Part shown: positions 17,828 through 28,841 of the stretch, one piece after another
How the letters are laid out: the number at the start of each line of letters is the position of its first letter
Numbering within the stretch: position 1 is the first letter of the stretch
Assembly (NCBI RefSeq): GCF_029338515.1
Contig: NZ_CP119988.1
Coordinates: 2,418,001 to 2,482,000 of the forward strand
From: Haloglomus litoreum
Lineage (GTDB): Archaea > Halobacteriota > Halobacteria > Halobacteriales > Haloarculaceae
Direction of reading: 5' to 3'
Length of the DNA stretch: 64,000 nt
Position numbers and translations under genes: made by a program
Notes under the pieces: model-generated
The model's database searches: none
What the model was told of the DNA's origin: nothing
What the model saw: the letters and a program-made list of their open reading frames with translations, nothing else

Positions 17828-19027
17828 TTATTTCTCGATAACGAACTCCTTCGGGTAGTCGGTCAGGTTCTCTACCCCGTCCTCGCGCACCACGACCAGG
17901 TCCTCGATGCGTACCCCACCGACGTCCGGGTCGTAGAGCCCCGGCTCCACGGTCACCACCATCCCGGCCTCGAGTTCGTTCTCGGCCGTGCTCAACCGCG
18001 GGTACTCGTGGATGTCCAGCCCGACGCCGTGCCCGGTGGTGTGGATGAACCCCGTCTCCGTGGCGTCGTCGTCCCGGAGCGTCGGCTCGCCGGCCGCCTC
18101 GTACACGTCACAGACCGCGCCGTGGACCTCGTTGCCGAGGGCGCCCGCCTCGATGGCCCCCAGCGCTGCCTCCTGGGCTTCGAGCGTCAGGTCGTACCAC
18201 GCCTGTGCGCGGTCGGTCGGCTCGCCCACGCAGAACGTGCGGGTCATGTCCGCGAAGTAGCCCGTCTCCTTCGAGCGCGGGAAGATGTCGACGATGATCG
18301 GCTCGTCGGCGTGGAGCGGCCCACTCCCGCGGTCGTGGGGGTCGGCGGCGTCGGGGCCGCAGGCGACGATGGTCTCGTCCAGCGCGCAGCCGTTGTGGAG
18401 CAGTTCGATCTCGATGGCGGTGCGGACGCGCTCACTCGTCAGGGGTTCGCCGTCGTGGTGGAGCACCCCGTCGTCGACGGTGGCCTCGCGGAGCAGTTCC
18501 TCGGCGCGCGACATGGCCATCTCGTTGGCCTTCTGTGCCTCGCGGATGTGGTCGATCTCCGTCTCGGTCTTGATGGCGCGGACGCGCTCGACCGTCTCGT
18601 CGCGGTCGACGGTCACCTCGATGCCCCGTTCGCGGAGCCCGTCGGCCGGGCCGAGCGGTGCGCGCTCGGGCATCGCCACGCTCTCGACGCCGTGGGCCCG
18701 GCAGAACGCCGCCACGGCGCGGTCGCTCCCCTCGTGCTGGCCGTACTCGTCGACGAGGGCCTGCGCGTCGTAGGCCGATCCGCGCTCGACCGTGTCGGCG
18801 CGGGCCTCCTTCGCCGCGCGGCCGTACTCCAGCGCCGAGACGAGCAGATGGGTCGTCCCTCCCCCGTCGCCCGCACCCTCGCGGACGTACAGCGTGACGT
18901 AGGGGTCGGGCGCGTCGAACCCGGAGAGGTACCGTTGCGTGGCGTCCTCGCCGTCGGCGTCGACGAGGTAGCCGTCGACACCCGCGTCGTCGAGATACGA
19001 GTCCAGCGCCGAGAGGTCGAGGTCCAT
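17828..19027 (-). CDS. M24 family metallopeptidase (Xaa-Pro aminopeptidase-like)
   Basis: A 399-residue protein starting at ATG 19027. The N-terminal half is a creatinase/prolidase-like domain and the C-terminal half a pita-bread M24 fold. The five metal ligands are present: D247 (IIVDIFP), D260 (YFADMTRTF), H333 ([10 protein letters not shown]), E361 (VTVEPGLY) and E375 (VRIEDLVVV). This supports an active dinuclear metal aminopeptidase cleaving Xaa-Pro bonds in cytoplasmic peptides. It is divergent from aroA, with 117 nt between the starts. Confidence 0.92.
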   Translation of the reverse strand: MDLDLSALDSYLDDAGVDGYLVDADGEDATQRYLSGFDAPDPYVTLYVREGAGDGGGTTHLLVSALEYGRAAKEARADTVERGSAYDAQALVDEYGQHEGSDRAVAAFCRAHGVESVAMPERAPLGPADGLRERGIEVTVDRDETVERVRAIKTETEIDHIREAQKANEMAMSRAEELLREATVDDGVLHHDGEPLTSERVRTAIEIELLHNGCALDETIVACGPDAADPHDRGSGPLHADEPIIVDIFPRSKETGYFADMTRTFCVGEPTDRAQAWYDLTLEAQEAALGAIEAGALGNEVHGAVCDVYEAAGEPTLRDDDATETGFIHTTGHGVGLDIHEYPRLSTAENELEAGMVVTVEPGLYDPDVGGVRIEDLVVVREDGVENLTDYPKEFVIEK

Positions 19028-19144
19028 GACAGCGGATGGACGCGGCCCGAGTATATGCCTACCGGGCGGCGGCGTGGCGGGAGCCGCCCGGGCGCTCGTC
19101 GTCGCCTCCGAAAGCCGTTTACAGGGGCCACGAGTGGCTCCGCT

Positions 19145-20512
19145 ATGGACGCAATCGTACGCGAGTCGGCGGTCCGGGGGGCCGCACGCGCCCCGCCGTC
19201 GAAGAGCTACACCCACCGTGCCATCCTCGCCGCGGGCTACGCCGACGGCGCCCTCGTCCGGGGACCCCTCGACTCGGCCGACACCCGCGCGACGGCGCGC
19301 GCCGTGGAGCGCTACGGCGGGAGCGTCGACCGTCTCGGTGCCGAGGAGCGACCGCCCAGCGTCGACCCCGAGGGCGTCGGCTTCGTCGACAGCCCCGTCG
19401 ACGCCGACCCTGGCGACCTGCTCGTCACCGGCTTCGGCGGCCGGCCGGAGGTGCCCGCACAGGTCATCGACTGCGCCAACTCGGGAACGACGATGCGCCT
19501 CACGACGGCGACGGCCGCCCTCGCGGACGGCCTGACGGTGCTGACCGGCGACGACTCCCTCCGGTCGCGACCACAGGGCCCGCTCCTGGACGCCATCGGC
19601 CAGCTCGACGGCCGCGCCGAGTCCACCCGTGCCAACGGGCAGGCGCCGCTCGTCGTCGGCGGGCCCGTAGGCGGCGGTACCGTCTCGATTCCGGGCGACG
19701 TCTCCTCGCAGTACATCACCGCGCTCCTGATGGCGGGCGCCGTCACGGACGAGGGCGTCCGGGTCGACCTCGAGACCGAACTGAAATCGGCGCCGTACGT
19801 CGACATCACGCTGGAGGTGCTCGACGAGTTCGGCGTCGCGGCCTGGGACACCAGCGCGGGGTTCGCCGTCGACGGCGGGCAGTCCTACGAGCCGACCGAC
19901 GGCGAGTACCACGTCCCCGGCGACTTCTCCTCCATCTCCTACCTTGTCGCCGCGGGCGCGCTCGCGGCCGCCCCGGACGACGAACTCGTCGTGCAGGGTG
20001 CGAAGGAGAGCGCCCAGGGCGACACGGCCATCGTCGAGATCCTGGAGCGGATGGGCGCCGACATCGACTGGGACCTCGGCGACCAGCGCATCACCGTCCG
20101 CCGTTCGTCGCTGGAGGGTATCGAGGTCGGCGTCGCGGACACGCCGGACCTCCTGCCCACCATCGCCGCACTCGGCGCGGCCGCGGACGGGACCACCCGC
20201 ATCACGGACTGCGAGCACGTCCGCTACAAGGAGACCGACCGGGTCAGCGCGATGGCCGAGGAACTCGAACGGATGGGCGCCACCGTCGAGGAGTTCACGG
20301 ACGAACTCGTCGTCCACGGCGGCGAGACGGACCTCCAGGGCGCGACCGTCGACGGCCGAGCCGACCACCGAATCGTGATGTCGCTCGCCGTCGCGGGGCT
20401 CGTCGCCGACGGCGAGACGCGAATCAAGGGCGCCGAACACGTCGACGTCTCCTTCCCGGACTTCTTCGAGACCCTGTACGAACTCGGCGCGGACGTTGAC
20501 CGCGAGGACTGA
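19145..20512 (+). CDS. aroA: 3-phosphoshikimate 1-carboxyvinyltransferase (EPSP synthase)
   Basis: A 455-residue EPSP synthase of the shikimate pathway, joining phosphoenolpyruvate to shikimate-3-phosphate. Key motifs are [19 protein letters not shown] at the N-terminus with the substrate-binding Lys, the [11 protein letters not shown] loop, [12 protein letters not shown], and [16 protein letters not shown] near residue 360. The length and two-domain alternation are normal. The larger open frame that reaches back to 18008 is an artefact of the antisense M24 gene. The next gene starts 32 nt downstream in the same direction. Confidence 0.97.
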   Translation: MDAIVRESAVRGAARAPPSKSYTHRAILAAGYADGALVRGPLDSADTRATARAVERYGGSVDRLGAEERPPSVDPEGVGFVDSPVDADPGDLLVTGFGGRPEVPAQVIDCANSGTTMRLTTATAALADGLTVLTGDDSLRSRPQGPLLDAIGQLDGRAESTRANGQAPLVVGGPVGGGTVSIPGDVSSQYITALLMAGAVTDEGVRVDLETELKSAPYVDITLEVLDEFGVAAWDTSAGFAVDGGQSYEPTDGEYHVPGDFSSISYLVAAGALAAAPDDELVVQGAKESAQGDTAIVEILERMGADIDWDLGDQRITVRRSSLEGIEVGVADTPDLLPTIAALGAAADGTTRITDCEHVRYKETDRVSAMAEELERMGATVEEFTDELVVHGGETDLQGATVDGRADHRIVMSLAVAGLVADGETRIKGAEHVDVSFPDFFETLYELGADVDRED

Positions 20513-20544
20513 GCGACGAGCGCCGCCCGACCTGCCCCACAACG

Positions 20545-21852
20545 ATGCTCCGAACCGACGCCGCCGACGCCCTCCGTGACCGACAGACCGAGGACGGCTA
20601 CCTGCTGCCCGCGTACGGTGACCGCTCGTTCGACCAGCTCCCGGCGACCGTCGCCGACTGCCTCGGGGTGCATGGCGTTCCCGGCGACCCGCTCCCCGAC
20701 GACGTGTTCGAGGGCGTCAGGACCGACGCGCCCGTCGTCCTGCACGTCCTCGTGGACGGGTTCGGCTTCGAGCAGTGGGCGCGCCACCGCAACGCCTCGC
20801 TGTTCCTCGACCGGTTCACCGAGACCGCGCGCGTCTCACCGCTCACCAGCGTCTTCCCCTCCGAGACGGCCGCCGCCCTGACCAGCCTCCACACCGGCGT
20901 CGTACCCGCGCGCCACGGCCTCCTCGGCTGGACCCAGTACCTCCCCGAGCACGACCTGGTGGTGAAGTCGCTCCCGTTCGAGACGCCCGACGGGACCCCC
21001 GCCGGCGAGTTCGGGGCCGAGGCGGCCGACCTCGTCGCCGACGGCCTCACGCCGGTGTACGACCGACTGCTCGACGCGGGCGTCGACGCGTCCGTCCTCG
21101 CCCCCGCGGGCATCCCCGGCTCCGCGTACAGCCGCTACGCCTTCGGCGACGCCGCGTCCGCTGGCTACGACGGCCTCGACGGTCCGGAGGGGTTCACCGC
21201 CCGACTCCGTGAGACGATCGACCGCGCCCACGCGAACGCCCCGGCGTACGTCTGGGCGTACCTGCCGCAGGTGGACGGGGCTGCGCACGAACACGGCACG
21301 CGTGCCGACGCCTACGGGAGTACCGTGGGCGAGGTCTTCCGCGCGCTCGGCCGCGTGGTCGAGTCGCTCGACGAGGCGACGGCCCGCGAGACGCTGCTGC
21401 TCGTCTCGGCCGACCACGGCCTCCTCGATATGGACCCGGCGGCGAACGTTGACCTGCTCTCCGACGGGCGCGTCGAGCGCGCCGTCGCCCGTGACCGTCG
21501 CGGCGAACCGCTGTTCTCCGGCGGCCCACGCAACTGCGGCCTGTTCGCCCCGGACGAGGCCGCGATGGCGACGCTCGACGCCGCCCTCTCCGAGCGTACC
21601 CTCCCGCGACTGGCGAGCGCCCCGGACCCGACGCTCGACCGGGCGCTGTTCGGGCCGGACCGCTCAGCGACCTTCGAGGCGCGCCGTGGCGACCTGCTCG
21701 TGGTGGCGCGTGAGACCGGCGTCTGGCACCGCCGGACCGACGTGCTCGACTACCGGGGGCTCCACGGTGGGCTCCACCCCCAGGAGATGCTGGTCCCGTT
21801 CGCCGCCGCGCGGACCGACCGACTCCAGGGCCTCGGAAGCGACCTGCTATAG
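20545..21852 (+). CDS. alkaline-phosphatase-superfamily hydrolase (nucleotide pyrophosphatase/phosphodiesterase-like)
   Basis: A 435-residue protein of the alkaline phosphatase superfamily. VLHVLVDGFGFEQW carries the first metal Asp, FPSETAAALTSLHTGVVPARHG contains the nucleophile loop, QVDGAAHEHGT supplies further ligands, and LLVSADHGLLDMD the last Asp-His pair. The pattern is that of NPP/phosphodiesterase-type members that cleave phosphodiester bonds in nucleotides or sugar-phosphate compounds. No signal peptide is apparent, so it is probably cytoplasmic. It follows aroA by 32 nt and may be co-transcribed. The substrate is unknown. Confidence 0.88.
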   Translation: MLRTDAADALRDRQTEDGYLLPAYGDRSFDQLPATVADCLGVHGVPGDPLPDDVFEGVRTDAPVVLHVLVDGFGFEQWARHRNASLFLDRFTETARVSPLTSVFPSETAAALTSLHTGVVPARHGLLGWTQYLPEHDLVVKSLPFETPDGTPAGEFGAEAADLVADGLTPVYDRLLDAGVDASVLAPAGIPGSAYSRYAFGDAASAGYDGLDGPEGFTARLRETIDRAHANAPAYVWAYLPQVDGAAHEHGTRADAYGSTVGEVFRALGRVVESLDEATARETLLLVSADHGLLDMDPAANVDLLSDGRVERAVARDRRGEPLFSGGPRNCGLFAPDEAAMATLDAALSERTLPRLASAPDPTLDRALFGPDRSATFEARRGDLLVVARETGVWHRRTDVLDYRGLHGGLHPQEMLVPFAAARTDRLQGLGSDLL

Positions 21853-22110
21853 ACCGCAGCGGGCTCAGGTGGGGCGCCGAGTTCGTTCGGACGATGAGCG
21901 GACCCGAGGACGGACCGACGAGCCATGCCCCGGGCCCGGGCGGGGGACCCGTTCGGCGCGGGCGGTGGAGAGACGATCGAACGCGGGTGCGACCGTCAGG
22001 ATGGCGTTCTCGACCATGGACCCGCTGAGGTGGCCACCGGACTGCCGATCCCTCCGCGGATTCGTGGGCACAGCCGACCAGTTATGCGTGTCGGGGCGTA
22101 CGGGCACCGT

Positions 22111-22980
22111 ATGTCACCGCAAGCGGCGACCGAGGCCCCACGTCCGAAGGTCCCCATCGGCATCCCGAGTATCGACCGGCGGCTCAACGGCGGCGTCAGG
22201 AAGGGCACCACGCTTCTCGTCACCGGCCCGTTCGGAACGGGCTATCAGGAGTTCCTCCGGACCGCGGCGGTACTACACGGGAACTGGCAGACCGAGTCGG
22301 GACTGTTCGAACTGGAGTACGGCGAGGTCCCCGCGACCGTCACCCGGCCATCGCAGATACGCTACATCGCGCTCAACGATACCGAGACCGCCTTCCGGCG
22401 CCACATCCACGACATCGCCGCGAACGACATCGCGTATCCGGCACTGGAGGGGATCGAGTTCCATAGCATCTCCGCCAGCATCGCGGAACTGGGGCCCATC
22501 ACACCGGAAGACGGTGGCTTCCGGCACAAGACAGCCGAAGAACGGATGAGCGACGCATACCAGAGCGTGTTCGAGGAGTTCGATCAACTCATCGAGGGCA
22601 TCTCCGACGAGATCGTCATCATCGAGTCGCTCTCGGATTTCTTCCCGGTGACGGCGAAGTTCCTCGATCCGGCCGACATCTACTTCATCGCTCAGACGCT
22701 CTGCCACGTCGTCTCTGAGTCCGACAGCGTGCTGATCGCGGGCGCCGACGAGGAACTCCTGCAGCACAACGAGGCCGGGCTCCTCAAGCGGTCGTTCGAG
22801 GGCGTTCTGGACTTCGGCTGGCTCGGCGAGGGAACCGCCAGACGGCGGACCATGACCGTCACGAAGTTCCCGGAGTTCTGGCGCGAGAGCAACGACGACG
22901 AGACGACGATGTTCGACCTCGATATCGACCGGGAACGGTTCGGTATCTCGAGCGTCAAGAAGATCCCACCCAGTCGCTAG
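22111..22980 (+). CDS. KaiC/RadA-like (RecA-superfamily) protein with degenerate Walker motifs
   Basis: A 289-residue protein. ATG 22111 is chosen because the KaiC-like core starts a few residues later (IGIPSIDRRLNGGV); an ATG at 22084 is an alternative. The P-loop region reads TGPFGTGYQEF, where G39 and G44 are kept but the catalytic Lys and following Thr/Ser are Y45 and Q46. The Walker B strand ends in IVIIESLSDFF, with Glu instead of Asp. It therefore keeps the fold but probably does not hydrolyse ATP. Related haloarchaeal KaiC-like and HTR-like proteins act in signalling. No partner gene is adjacent. Confidence 0.8.
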   Translation: MSPQAATEAPRPKVPIGIPSIDRRLNGGVRKGTTLLVTGPFGTGYQEFLRTAAVLHGNWQTESGLFELEYGEVPATVTRPSQIRYIALNDTETAFRRHIHDIAANDIAYPALEGIEFHSISASIAELGPITPEDGGFRHKTAEERMSDAYQSVFEEFDQLIEGISDEIVIIESLSDFFPVTAKFLDPADIYFIAQTLCHVVSESDSVLIAGADEELLQHNEAGLLKRSFEGVLDFGWLGEGTARRRTMTVTKFPEFWRESNDDETTMFDLDIDRERFGISSVKKIPPSR

Positions 22981-23062
22981 CTCCTGTCGGGGACGGCGTC
23001 GGGACGGTCGAACAGCCCGGTGCCTCGGGCCCGACCCCCCGCGGTCGGCGGAGGAGGCCGCC

Positions 23063-23713
23063 TCAGGGGACGATCTCGTTCATCAGCGTCGCCTCGATGC
23101 GGCGCAGGTGCTCGCCGACCGTCGTCGCGGTGAGGCCGATCGCGTCGGCCACGTCCGCGTGGGTCGCCTCCCGCGGCTCCCGGTAGTAGCCACACTCGAT
23201 GGCCGCGCGGAGCACCTCGCGCTGGCGCTCGGTCAGCAGCGAGAAGATGCGTCCGCTGCCGGCCTCGTACTCACCCGTCCGTTCGACCTCGAAGTGGATG
23301 TCCTCGGGCACCGACGCGAACACCTCCGAGATGGTGGCATCGTTCGCGATGATGGTCACGCGGAGCCGGCCGTCGTCGGTGAAGGTCATCGGCATATCCA
23401 GCGCGAACTCGTACTCCTCCATCAGGTCGAGCAGTCGGTCGACGAGCGGGGTCGGCTCGAAGTGCGAGTGGAACAGCACCGTCCCGTCCCCGCGGGTCGT
23501 CTGGTGCCCGATGGCCTCGTTGTGCTTCTCGAACAGCTCCACGATCCGGTCCGGGTCCCCGCTCACCTCGAACATCGCGACGGCGGTCCCATCGGCGAGC
23601 CGGTCGAGGTGGTGGACCGCCTCCCGGCGGACCTCTGACTCCTCGAGCAGCGCCGCATCCAGCGGCTGGAACGCCCCCTCGTCCGGCCGCAACGTCCCCG
23701 TCACGAAGCGCAT
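23063..23713 (-). CDS. bacterio-opsin-activator-like HTH transcription regulator
   Basis: A 216-residue protein with the two-part Bat-like layout. An N-terminal sensor-like domain of about 150 residues is followed by a C-terminal HTH_10 domain beginning LLTERQREVLRAAIECGYYREPRE and continuing through a second helix, ADVADAIGLTATTVGEHLRR. Such proteins are haloarchaea-specific DNA-binding regulators of nearby metabolic or redox genes. It is transcribed away from an AT-richer stretch (23730-23860) that separates it from the disrupted hydrolase gene. The signal is unknown. Confidence 0.9.
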   Translation of the reverse strand: MRFVTGTLRPDEGAFQPLDAALLEESEVRREAVHHLDRLADGTAVAMFEVSGDPDRIVELFEKHNEAIGHQTTRGDGTVLFHSHFEPTPLVDRLLDLMEEYEFALDMPMTFTDDGRLRVTIIANDATISEVFASVPEDIHFEVERTGEYEAGSGRIFSLLTERQREVLRAAIECGYYREPREATHADVADAIGLTATTVGEHLRRIEATLMNEIVP

Positions 23714-23887
23714 ATCCTCCCGGTGAGCACGGGGGATGCTAAACGTTGTCGAACGCTCGTTCGAACTGAATGCCGAGTATATCGAAAGGCAGGGATATAC
23801 TCAGTCTCCTCCGATACTCCACCACCTTTCATCCAGAGAATAGATATATCGACTGCCGGGCGTAACTGGGGTGCCCCGACCGGTTCG

Positions 23888-24763
23888 TCACTCTCGGCGG
23901 GATTCGCAGCGACGGTGCGCGAGTACACCGCCAGCACCGAGGCCGACGAGTGCGGCGCCAACCCCGAATCCGGGACCGCTGGCGACGGTGGTCTCCCGCG
24001 GGGAATCCGTCCCTGTTCCCGTCCGGGGCGCCCGCTCCACGCTGATGTCCCGCGTCGTGGACGATGTCTCACCGTCACCGTTCACGACCCGTAACCGGAC
24101 CGAGTAGCTCCCTCCGGTATCGAACCGGTGTGTGACCGACGCACCGGCGGCGGACCCACCGTCCCCGAACTCCCAGGTGTAGGCGACGATATCGGCGCCA
24201 CCACCGTGGCTCTCCGCGGCGTCGAACGCCACCGGTTCCCCCGCCATCGGGCCCTCCGTTGTCACGGTGAACGTGGCCGAGGGCTCACCGGCGGCCCGTG
24301 CGGCCGCCGTCAGGTCCTCGCCGAAGTCGCTCACGTCCTCACCCGCCATGCTACGGCGATGGAACTCGGTCAGCCGCTCGACCGGGAGCGGTCGGTGGCC
24401 GACCCCGTCGACGATGGTGAACTGCGCTGACACGTCGGCTCGCTCGTAGGCGGCCTGGCAGAACGGGAACCGGTCCGCGATCATGTCCTCGCCGTACACG
24501 GCGAGCGCCGTCTCCCGAAGCGCGTCACTGGTCCAGGCGTCGTCGAACGGGATGGTGTCGTTCTCGTCCTGGCTGCCCATATAGAGGAGCTGGTTCACGC
24601 GGTCGAGCGCGTCGAGGTCGACCGACTCGCCGGTCAACTCGGACACGTCCGCGATGCCGACGTGGTAGTCCAGCCGTTCGCCCTTCGCCTCCGTCAGTGG
24701 GAGCAGCGTCATCCCGTTGAGTCCCCCCGCCGTTACCGAGAGTACGCGGTCGGGGTGGAGCAC
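23888..24763 (-). pseudogene. secreted hydrolase-PKD protein, C-terminal fragment (downstream of IS insertion)
   Basis: This frame resumes at codon GTG 24763 and runs 291 residues. It starts VLHPDRVLSVTAGGLNG, which continues the alpha/beta-hydrolase domain broken off at 26159. It then holds a PKD domain (about 90 residues; YTWEFGDGGSA and VTHRFDTGGSYSVRLRV are diagnostic) and ends in a Thr-rich spacer plus PGFGVGAALVGLGAGGVLAHRR, a PGF-CTERM sorting signal for archaeosortase A. Separated from its signal peptide, the fragment cannot be exported, so the gene is inactivated unless the insertion is excised. Confidence 0.88.
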
Positions 24764-24765
24764 GG

Positions 24766-26028
<1,263 letters not shown>

Positions 26029-26121
26029 ACCGGAGTGCTGCGCTCTCTGTTATAAATTTCAGGAGATGTTCGGGAGTCACGAGGCAAGTGGCGAGGAAGA
26101 ATCGAGCCCCGTCGGCTTCCT

Positions 26122-26141
26122 CCCACGACTGAAGTCGTGGG
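26122..26141. repeat. left-end hairpin of the IS1341-type element
   Basis: This is the same 20-nt hairpin (8-bp stem, TGAA loop) as at the other end, in direct orientation, about 17 nt inside the element boundary and about 95 nt upstream of the tnpB start. In IS200/IS605 elements subterminal hairpins are the recognition sites for a Y1 transposase. Confidence 0.85.
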
Positions 26142-26158
26142 CTTCCGCCTTGAGCCTC

Positions 26159-27052
26159 TGTGAACCGGTCCGCGAAGTTCCCGGAGGCGGAGAACCCGTT
26201 CAGCAGGACCCGTTCGCGCACCGAGAGGTCCGACTCCGCCAGCGCCGCACGCGCGTGGTCGACCATCGCGAGCAACTGCAGGTCGACTCGCTCGAGCGGG
26301 CCCTCCTCGATGGCCAGCGTGTCACGGTCCAGCTGGTGGACGTAGTGGCTCCCGTCGACGGGGTCCGAACGAGGTCGGGGGAACACCGGGACCAGCAACG
26401 GGACTCCGAGGCTGTCGGCCATTCGCCGCGGCGTCCCGCGCTCGATGGTCTCGCGCGCTGCCCGCCGGTGGACGGCGAAGTCGTCCGTCGACCGGCCGGT
26501 GTTGTTCGGCTGGACGAGCAGCGGTACCCCGTCGCCGACACTCGGCGGCACGTACCGGAAGTAGGGGTACTCGAAGCCCGCTGCGCGGTCGGGCGCCACG
26601 AGCTCCGTGCCGTACCGGTCCGGGTCCTCGCCGACCGCGACCACGGCCGTGTCGGTGGCGATGGTCTCCCGCTGGCCCTCGCCGGTCGGCACCAGTAGCA
26701 CCCGGATCACCCGGGTCTCGCGTATCGGCTGTGCGTCGAGGGGCACCGTCAGGTCCGTCGTGTCGGTCCCGGCCGTGAGCGTCGTGCGCCCGTAGAGGAC
26801 GTTCTGGCCGCTTTCGTCCTTGCGGTCGGAGAAGACGTGCAACTCCGCGTCAACGCTGGTCCGCACCGCGGCGACGACCAGCGAGTCGCCCGTCGACCGC
26901 TGGTCCTCCACGGTCACCGTCCCCTCGCCGTCCTGCGCCCCCCGTCCCGCGCCCGTACCGGCGGCGGTCAGCGAGAGACCCGCGGCGAGCGCCCCACAGG
27001 CCCGCACCATCCGGCGCCGCCCGATGCCACTCCCAGCCGCGTGTCCAGTCAT
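26159..27052 (-). pseudogene. secreted alpha/beta-hydrolase-PKD protein, N-terminal fragment (interrupted by IS)
   Basis: The N-terminal 298 codons of a gene split by the IS1341-type element. It starts at ATG 27052 with a Tat-type signal (GRRRMVRACGALAAG...TAAGTGAG), followed by a beta-rich region. The alpha/beta-hydrolase core keeps its nucleophile elbow GFSASG (S288) and stops at FADRFT, exactly where the downstream piece resumes with VLHPDRV. The joined protein would be about 589 residues: Tat signal, hydrolase/depolymerase-like domain, PKD domain and PGF-CTERM anchor. The catalytic Asp and His would lie in the downstream piece, so the fragment is inactive alone. Confidence 0.88.
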
Positions 27053-27203
27053 CCCCGGAACCTCCAGCCGTGTGGTGGTTATAGGTTCGGACGGCTTCGG
27101 GCCAGCGAACGGCGGCCCGGGACTGGCACCCAGCGGGAGTGCCGCGGCTCACGGGCGATACTGCAGCCCGGATGGCGGAGATATCGACGGGGCGAGTGCC
27201 CGT

Positions 27204-27683
27204 CTAGAAGTCCGCGTCCTCGTAGAGCCAGCCCTCGGCGGACTGCTCCCAGTCGACGAGTTCCTCGTCGTCGAAGAAGAGGGCGATCTCGCGCTCGTTG
27301 GCGCCCTCGTCCTCGTGGTCGGAGCCGTGGATGACGTTCTGTCCGAGGTCCAGGCCCAGGTCACCGCGGATGGTGCCCGGCTGTGCCTCGGCGGGGTCGG
27401 TCGCGCCCATCATCCGGCGGACCTGGCGCGTGGCGTCGGCGCCCTCCCAGACCATCGCGAACACCGGCGCTGCGGTGATGAACTCGACGAGGTCGTCGAA
27501 GAACGGCTTGTCCTCGTGCTCGCCGTAGTGCTCCTCGGCGAGCTCCTGGTCGATCTGCATGAACTTCGCGCCGACAAGCTTCAGGCCGCGGTCCTCGAGT
27601 CGGGAGACGACCTCACCGATGAGACCGCGCTGGACGCCGTCGGGCTTGACCATCACGAAGGTTCGCTCGTCGTGATGACTCAT
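27204..27683 (-). CDS. ndk: nucleoside diphosphate kinase
   Basis: A 159-residue NDK, transferring the gamma-phosphate from ATP to NDPs through a phospho-histidine. Active-site H119 is in GQNVIHGSD, and the N-terminal [16 protein letters not shown] and AMVWEG segments are standard. Its start codon overlaps the L24e stop (ATGA), placing it last in the rpl7ae-rps28e-rpl24e-ndk operon, a widespread archaeal gene order. The protein is cytoplasmic. Confidence 0.98.
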   Translation of the reverse strand: MSHHDERTFVMVKPDGVQRGLIGEVVSRLEDRGLKLVGAKFMQIDQELAEEHYGEHEDKPFFDDLVEFITAAPVFAMVWEGADATRQVRRMMGATDPAEAQPGTIRGDLGLDLGQNVIHGSDHEDEGANEREIALFFDDEELVDWEQSAEGWLYEDADF

Positions 27684-28102
27684 GCTTCCTGTTCCTCCTC
27701 GGTCTCCTCGTCGGCAGCCTCGGCGTCGGCGTCAGCGTCAGCCTCCTCGGCCTCGGCGTCAGCGTCGTCCTCGGCGTCTGCCGGCTCCGACTCGCCCTCC
27801 GCTTCGGTGTCGGCCTCTTCAGCGTCGGCCTCCGCTTCGACCTCGGCCTCCTCCGGTTCCGGCTCCGGTTCGGCTTCGGCGGCCGCCTCGCGGGCGGCCT
27901 CGTCGGCCGCACGGTTCGCCTCGGCAGCCTGCCGGCCGGCCTCGGTCCAGCCGACGTTGCGGGGTTCGCGCCCGAGCTCGGCCGACCGCTCGCACTTCGT
28001 CGAGCAGAAGTGTTCCGTGGTGCCGTCCACGCGGACGAACATCGTGCCCGTGCCGGGCTCGATATCGTCCCCGCAGAAGTTGCACTCTCGCGTTCGTACC
28101 AT
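27680..28102 (-). CDS. rpl24e: 50S ribosomal protein L24e with long acidic C-terminal extension
   Basis: A 140-residue protein starting at ATG 28102. The first about 60 residues are L24e with its zinc-binding cysteines C7, C10, C33 and C37 ([17 protein letters not shown]). The remaining about 75 residues are an Ala/Glu/Asp low-complexity tail, EAEAEAD-like. Ordinary archaeal L24e ends near 60-70 residues, so this more than doubles it. The ATG shares one base with the S28e stop, and the end overlaps ndk. The core is certain. The tail may be disordered and dispensable. Confidence 0.95.
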   Translation of the reverse strand: MVRTRECNFCGDDIEPGTGTMFVRVDGTTEHFCSTKCERSAELGREPRNVGWTEAGRQAAEANRAADEAAREAAAEAEPEPEPEEAEVEAEADAEEADTEAEGESEPADAEDDADAEAEEADADADAEAADEETEEEQEA

Positions 28103-28326
28103 TATTGGCCTCCGATGGAGTCTGCTTCGCGGGCGGTCTCGCGCAGCTGCACGACATCCCCGACCCGGACGGGCCCGAGGACGTTTCGCGTGATGATGCG
28201 GCCCTGGTTCGACCCCTCCCGGATGCGGCACTTGACCTGCATGGCCTCGCCGTGCATTCCGGTCTTGCCGACGATCTCGATGACCTCGGCGGAGGTCGCA
28301 CCGGACTCACCTTCTTCCGCGGACAT
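28102..28326 (-). CDS. rps28e: 30S ribosomal protein S28e
   Basis: A 74-residue protein from ATG 28326. The S28e OB-fold is clear from [20 protein letters not shown], the [21 protein letters not shown] segment and the usual short length. It lies one base downstream of the L7Ae stop and overlaps the L24e start (TAATG), so translation of the ribosomal genes is coupled. It is a component of the small ribosomal subunit near the mRNA exit. Confidence 0.97.
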   Translation of the reverse strand: MSAEEGESGATSAEVIEIVGKTGMHGEAMQVKCRIREGSNQGRIITRNVLGPVRVGDVVQLRETAREADSIGGQ

Positions 28327-28327
28327 C

Positions 28328-28690
28328 TTACCGGAGTTCCTCGATCTTGTTGCCGATCTCCTCGACGTCCGTGGTCGCCTCGCCGGCGTCCACGATGGCT
28401 GCGGCGGCCGAGCCGACCTCGAGGCCCGCCGCACGCCCGACGTCGTCCTGTGCACCGACGAAGATGTACGGGATCTCCTTCTCGGCACAGAGGTCCGGCA
28501 GGTGCATGACGACCTCCTCCGGACTCACGTCCTCGGCCACGAAGACGAGCATGGCGTTGCCACGCTCGACGGCCTTGGTCGTCTCGTTCGTCCCCTTCTT
28601 CACCGAGCCTGTGTCCCGGGAGACCTCGAGCGCCTCGAGGGCGTCGTCCTCGAGGTCCGCCGGAACGTCGTAGTCGACGTATACTGACAT
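28328..28690 (-). CDS. rpl7ae: 50S ribosomal protein L7Ae
   Basis: A 120-residue L7Ae, which binds kink-turns in 23S rRNA, box C/D and H/ACA guide RNAs and RNase P RNA. Family marks are [14 protein letters not shown] (the RNA-binding helix with its NE-x3-K), [14 protein letters not shown] and [21 protein letters not shown]. It heads the operon. A strong Shine-Dalgarno (AGGAGGTGA, 28698-28706) lies 7 nt before the ATG, unusual among haloarchaeal operon heads, which are often leaderless. The long leader upstream can fold into a kink-turn stem (see separate entry), suggesting autoregulation. Confidence 0.98.
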   Translation of the reverse strand: MSVYVDYDVPADLEDDALEALEVSRDTGSVKKGTNETTKAVERGNAMLVFVAEDVSPEEVVMHLPDLCAEKEIPYIFVGAQDDVGRAAGLEVGSAAAAIVDAGEATTDVEEIGNKIEELR

Positions 28691-28697
28691 GGTGTGT

Positions 28698-28815
28698 TCA
28701 CCTCCTGTACACGGGCTCGCGCTCCCCCGCCGGTTCGGGCCGGCTGGCCCTCGCCCCCCGTGAGACCACAGGGGGCGTATCCTGAGAGGCTAGGAGCATC
28801 ACAACCCGGTACAGG
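28698..28815 (-). promoter_or_regulatory. candidate L7Ae-responsive kink-turn leader of rpl7ae
   Basis: On the minus strand, CCTGTAC-CGGG (28815-28805) can pair with CCCG-T-GTACAGG (28715-28704), a stem of 7 plus 4 bp with one bulged base. The second strand contains the first three bases of the Shine-Dalgarno (28706-28698). Inside this stem, an additional G-U pair is followed by a 3-nt bulge UGU, then GA on one side and GA on the opposite side. A 5-bp GCTCC/GGAGC stem follows. This is the layout of a kink-turn: C-stem, 3-nt bulge, tandem sheared G-A pairs, NC-stem. Two more hairpins lie inside. The fold was drawn by eye. Confidence 0.6.
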
Positions 28816-28841
28816 CTGTACCCCCTCGTTTCGCTCCGGCA

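Noticed and set aside
18008-19144. Large open frame extending aroA upstream to 18008
   Set aside because: It is antisense to the M24 peptidase gene, whose five metal ligands are intact. The aroA family start fits ATG 19145.
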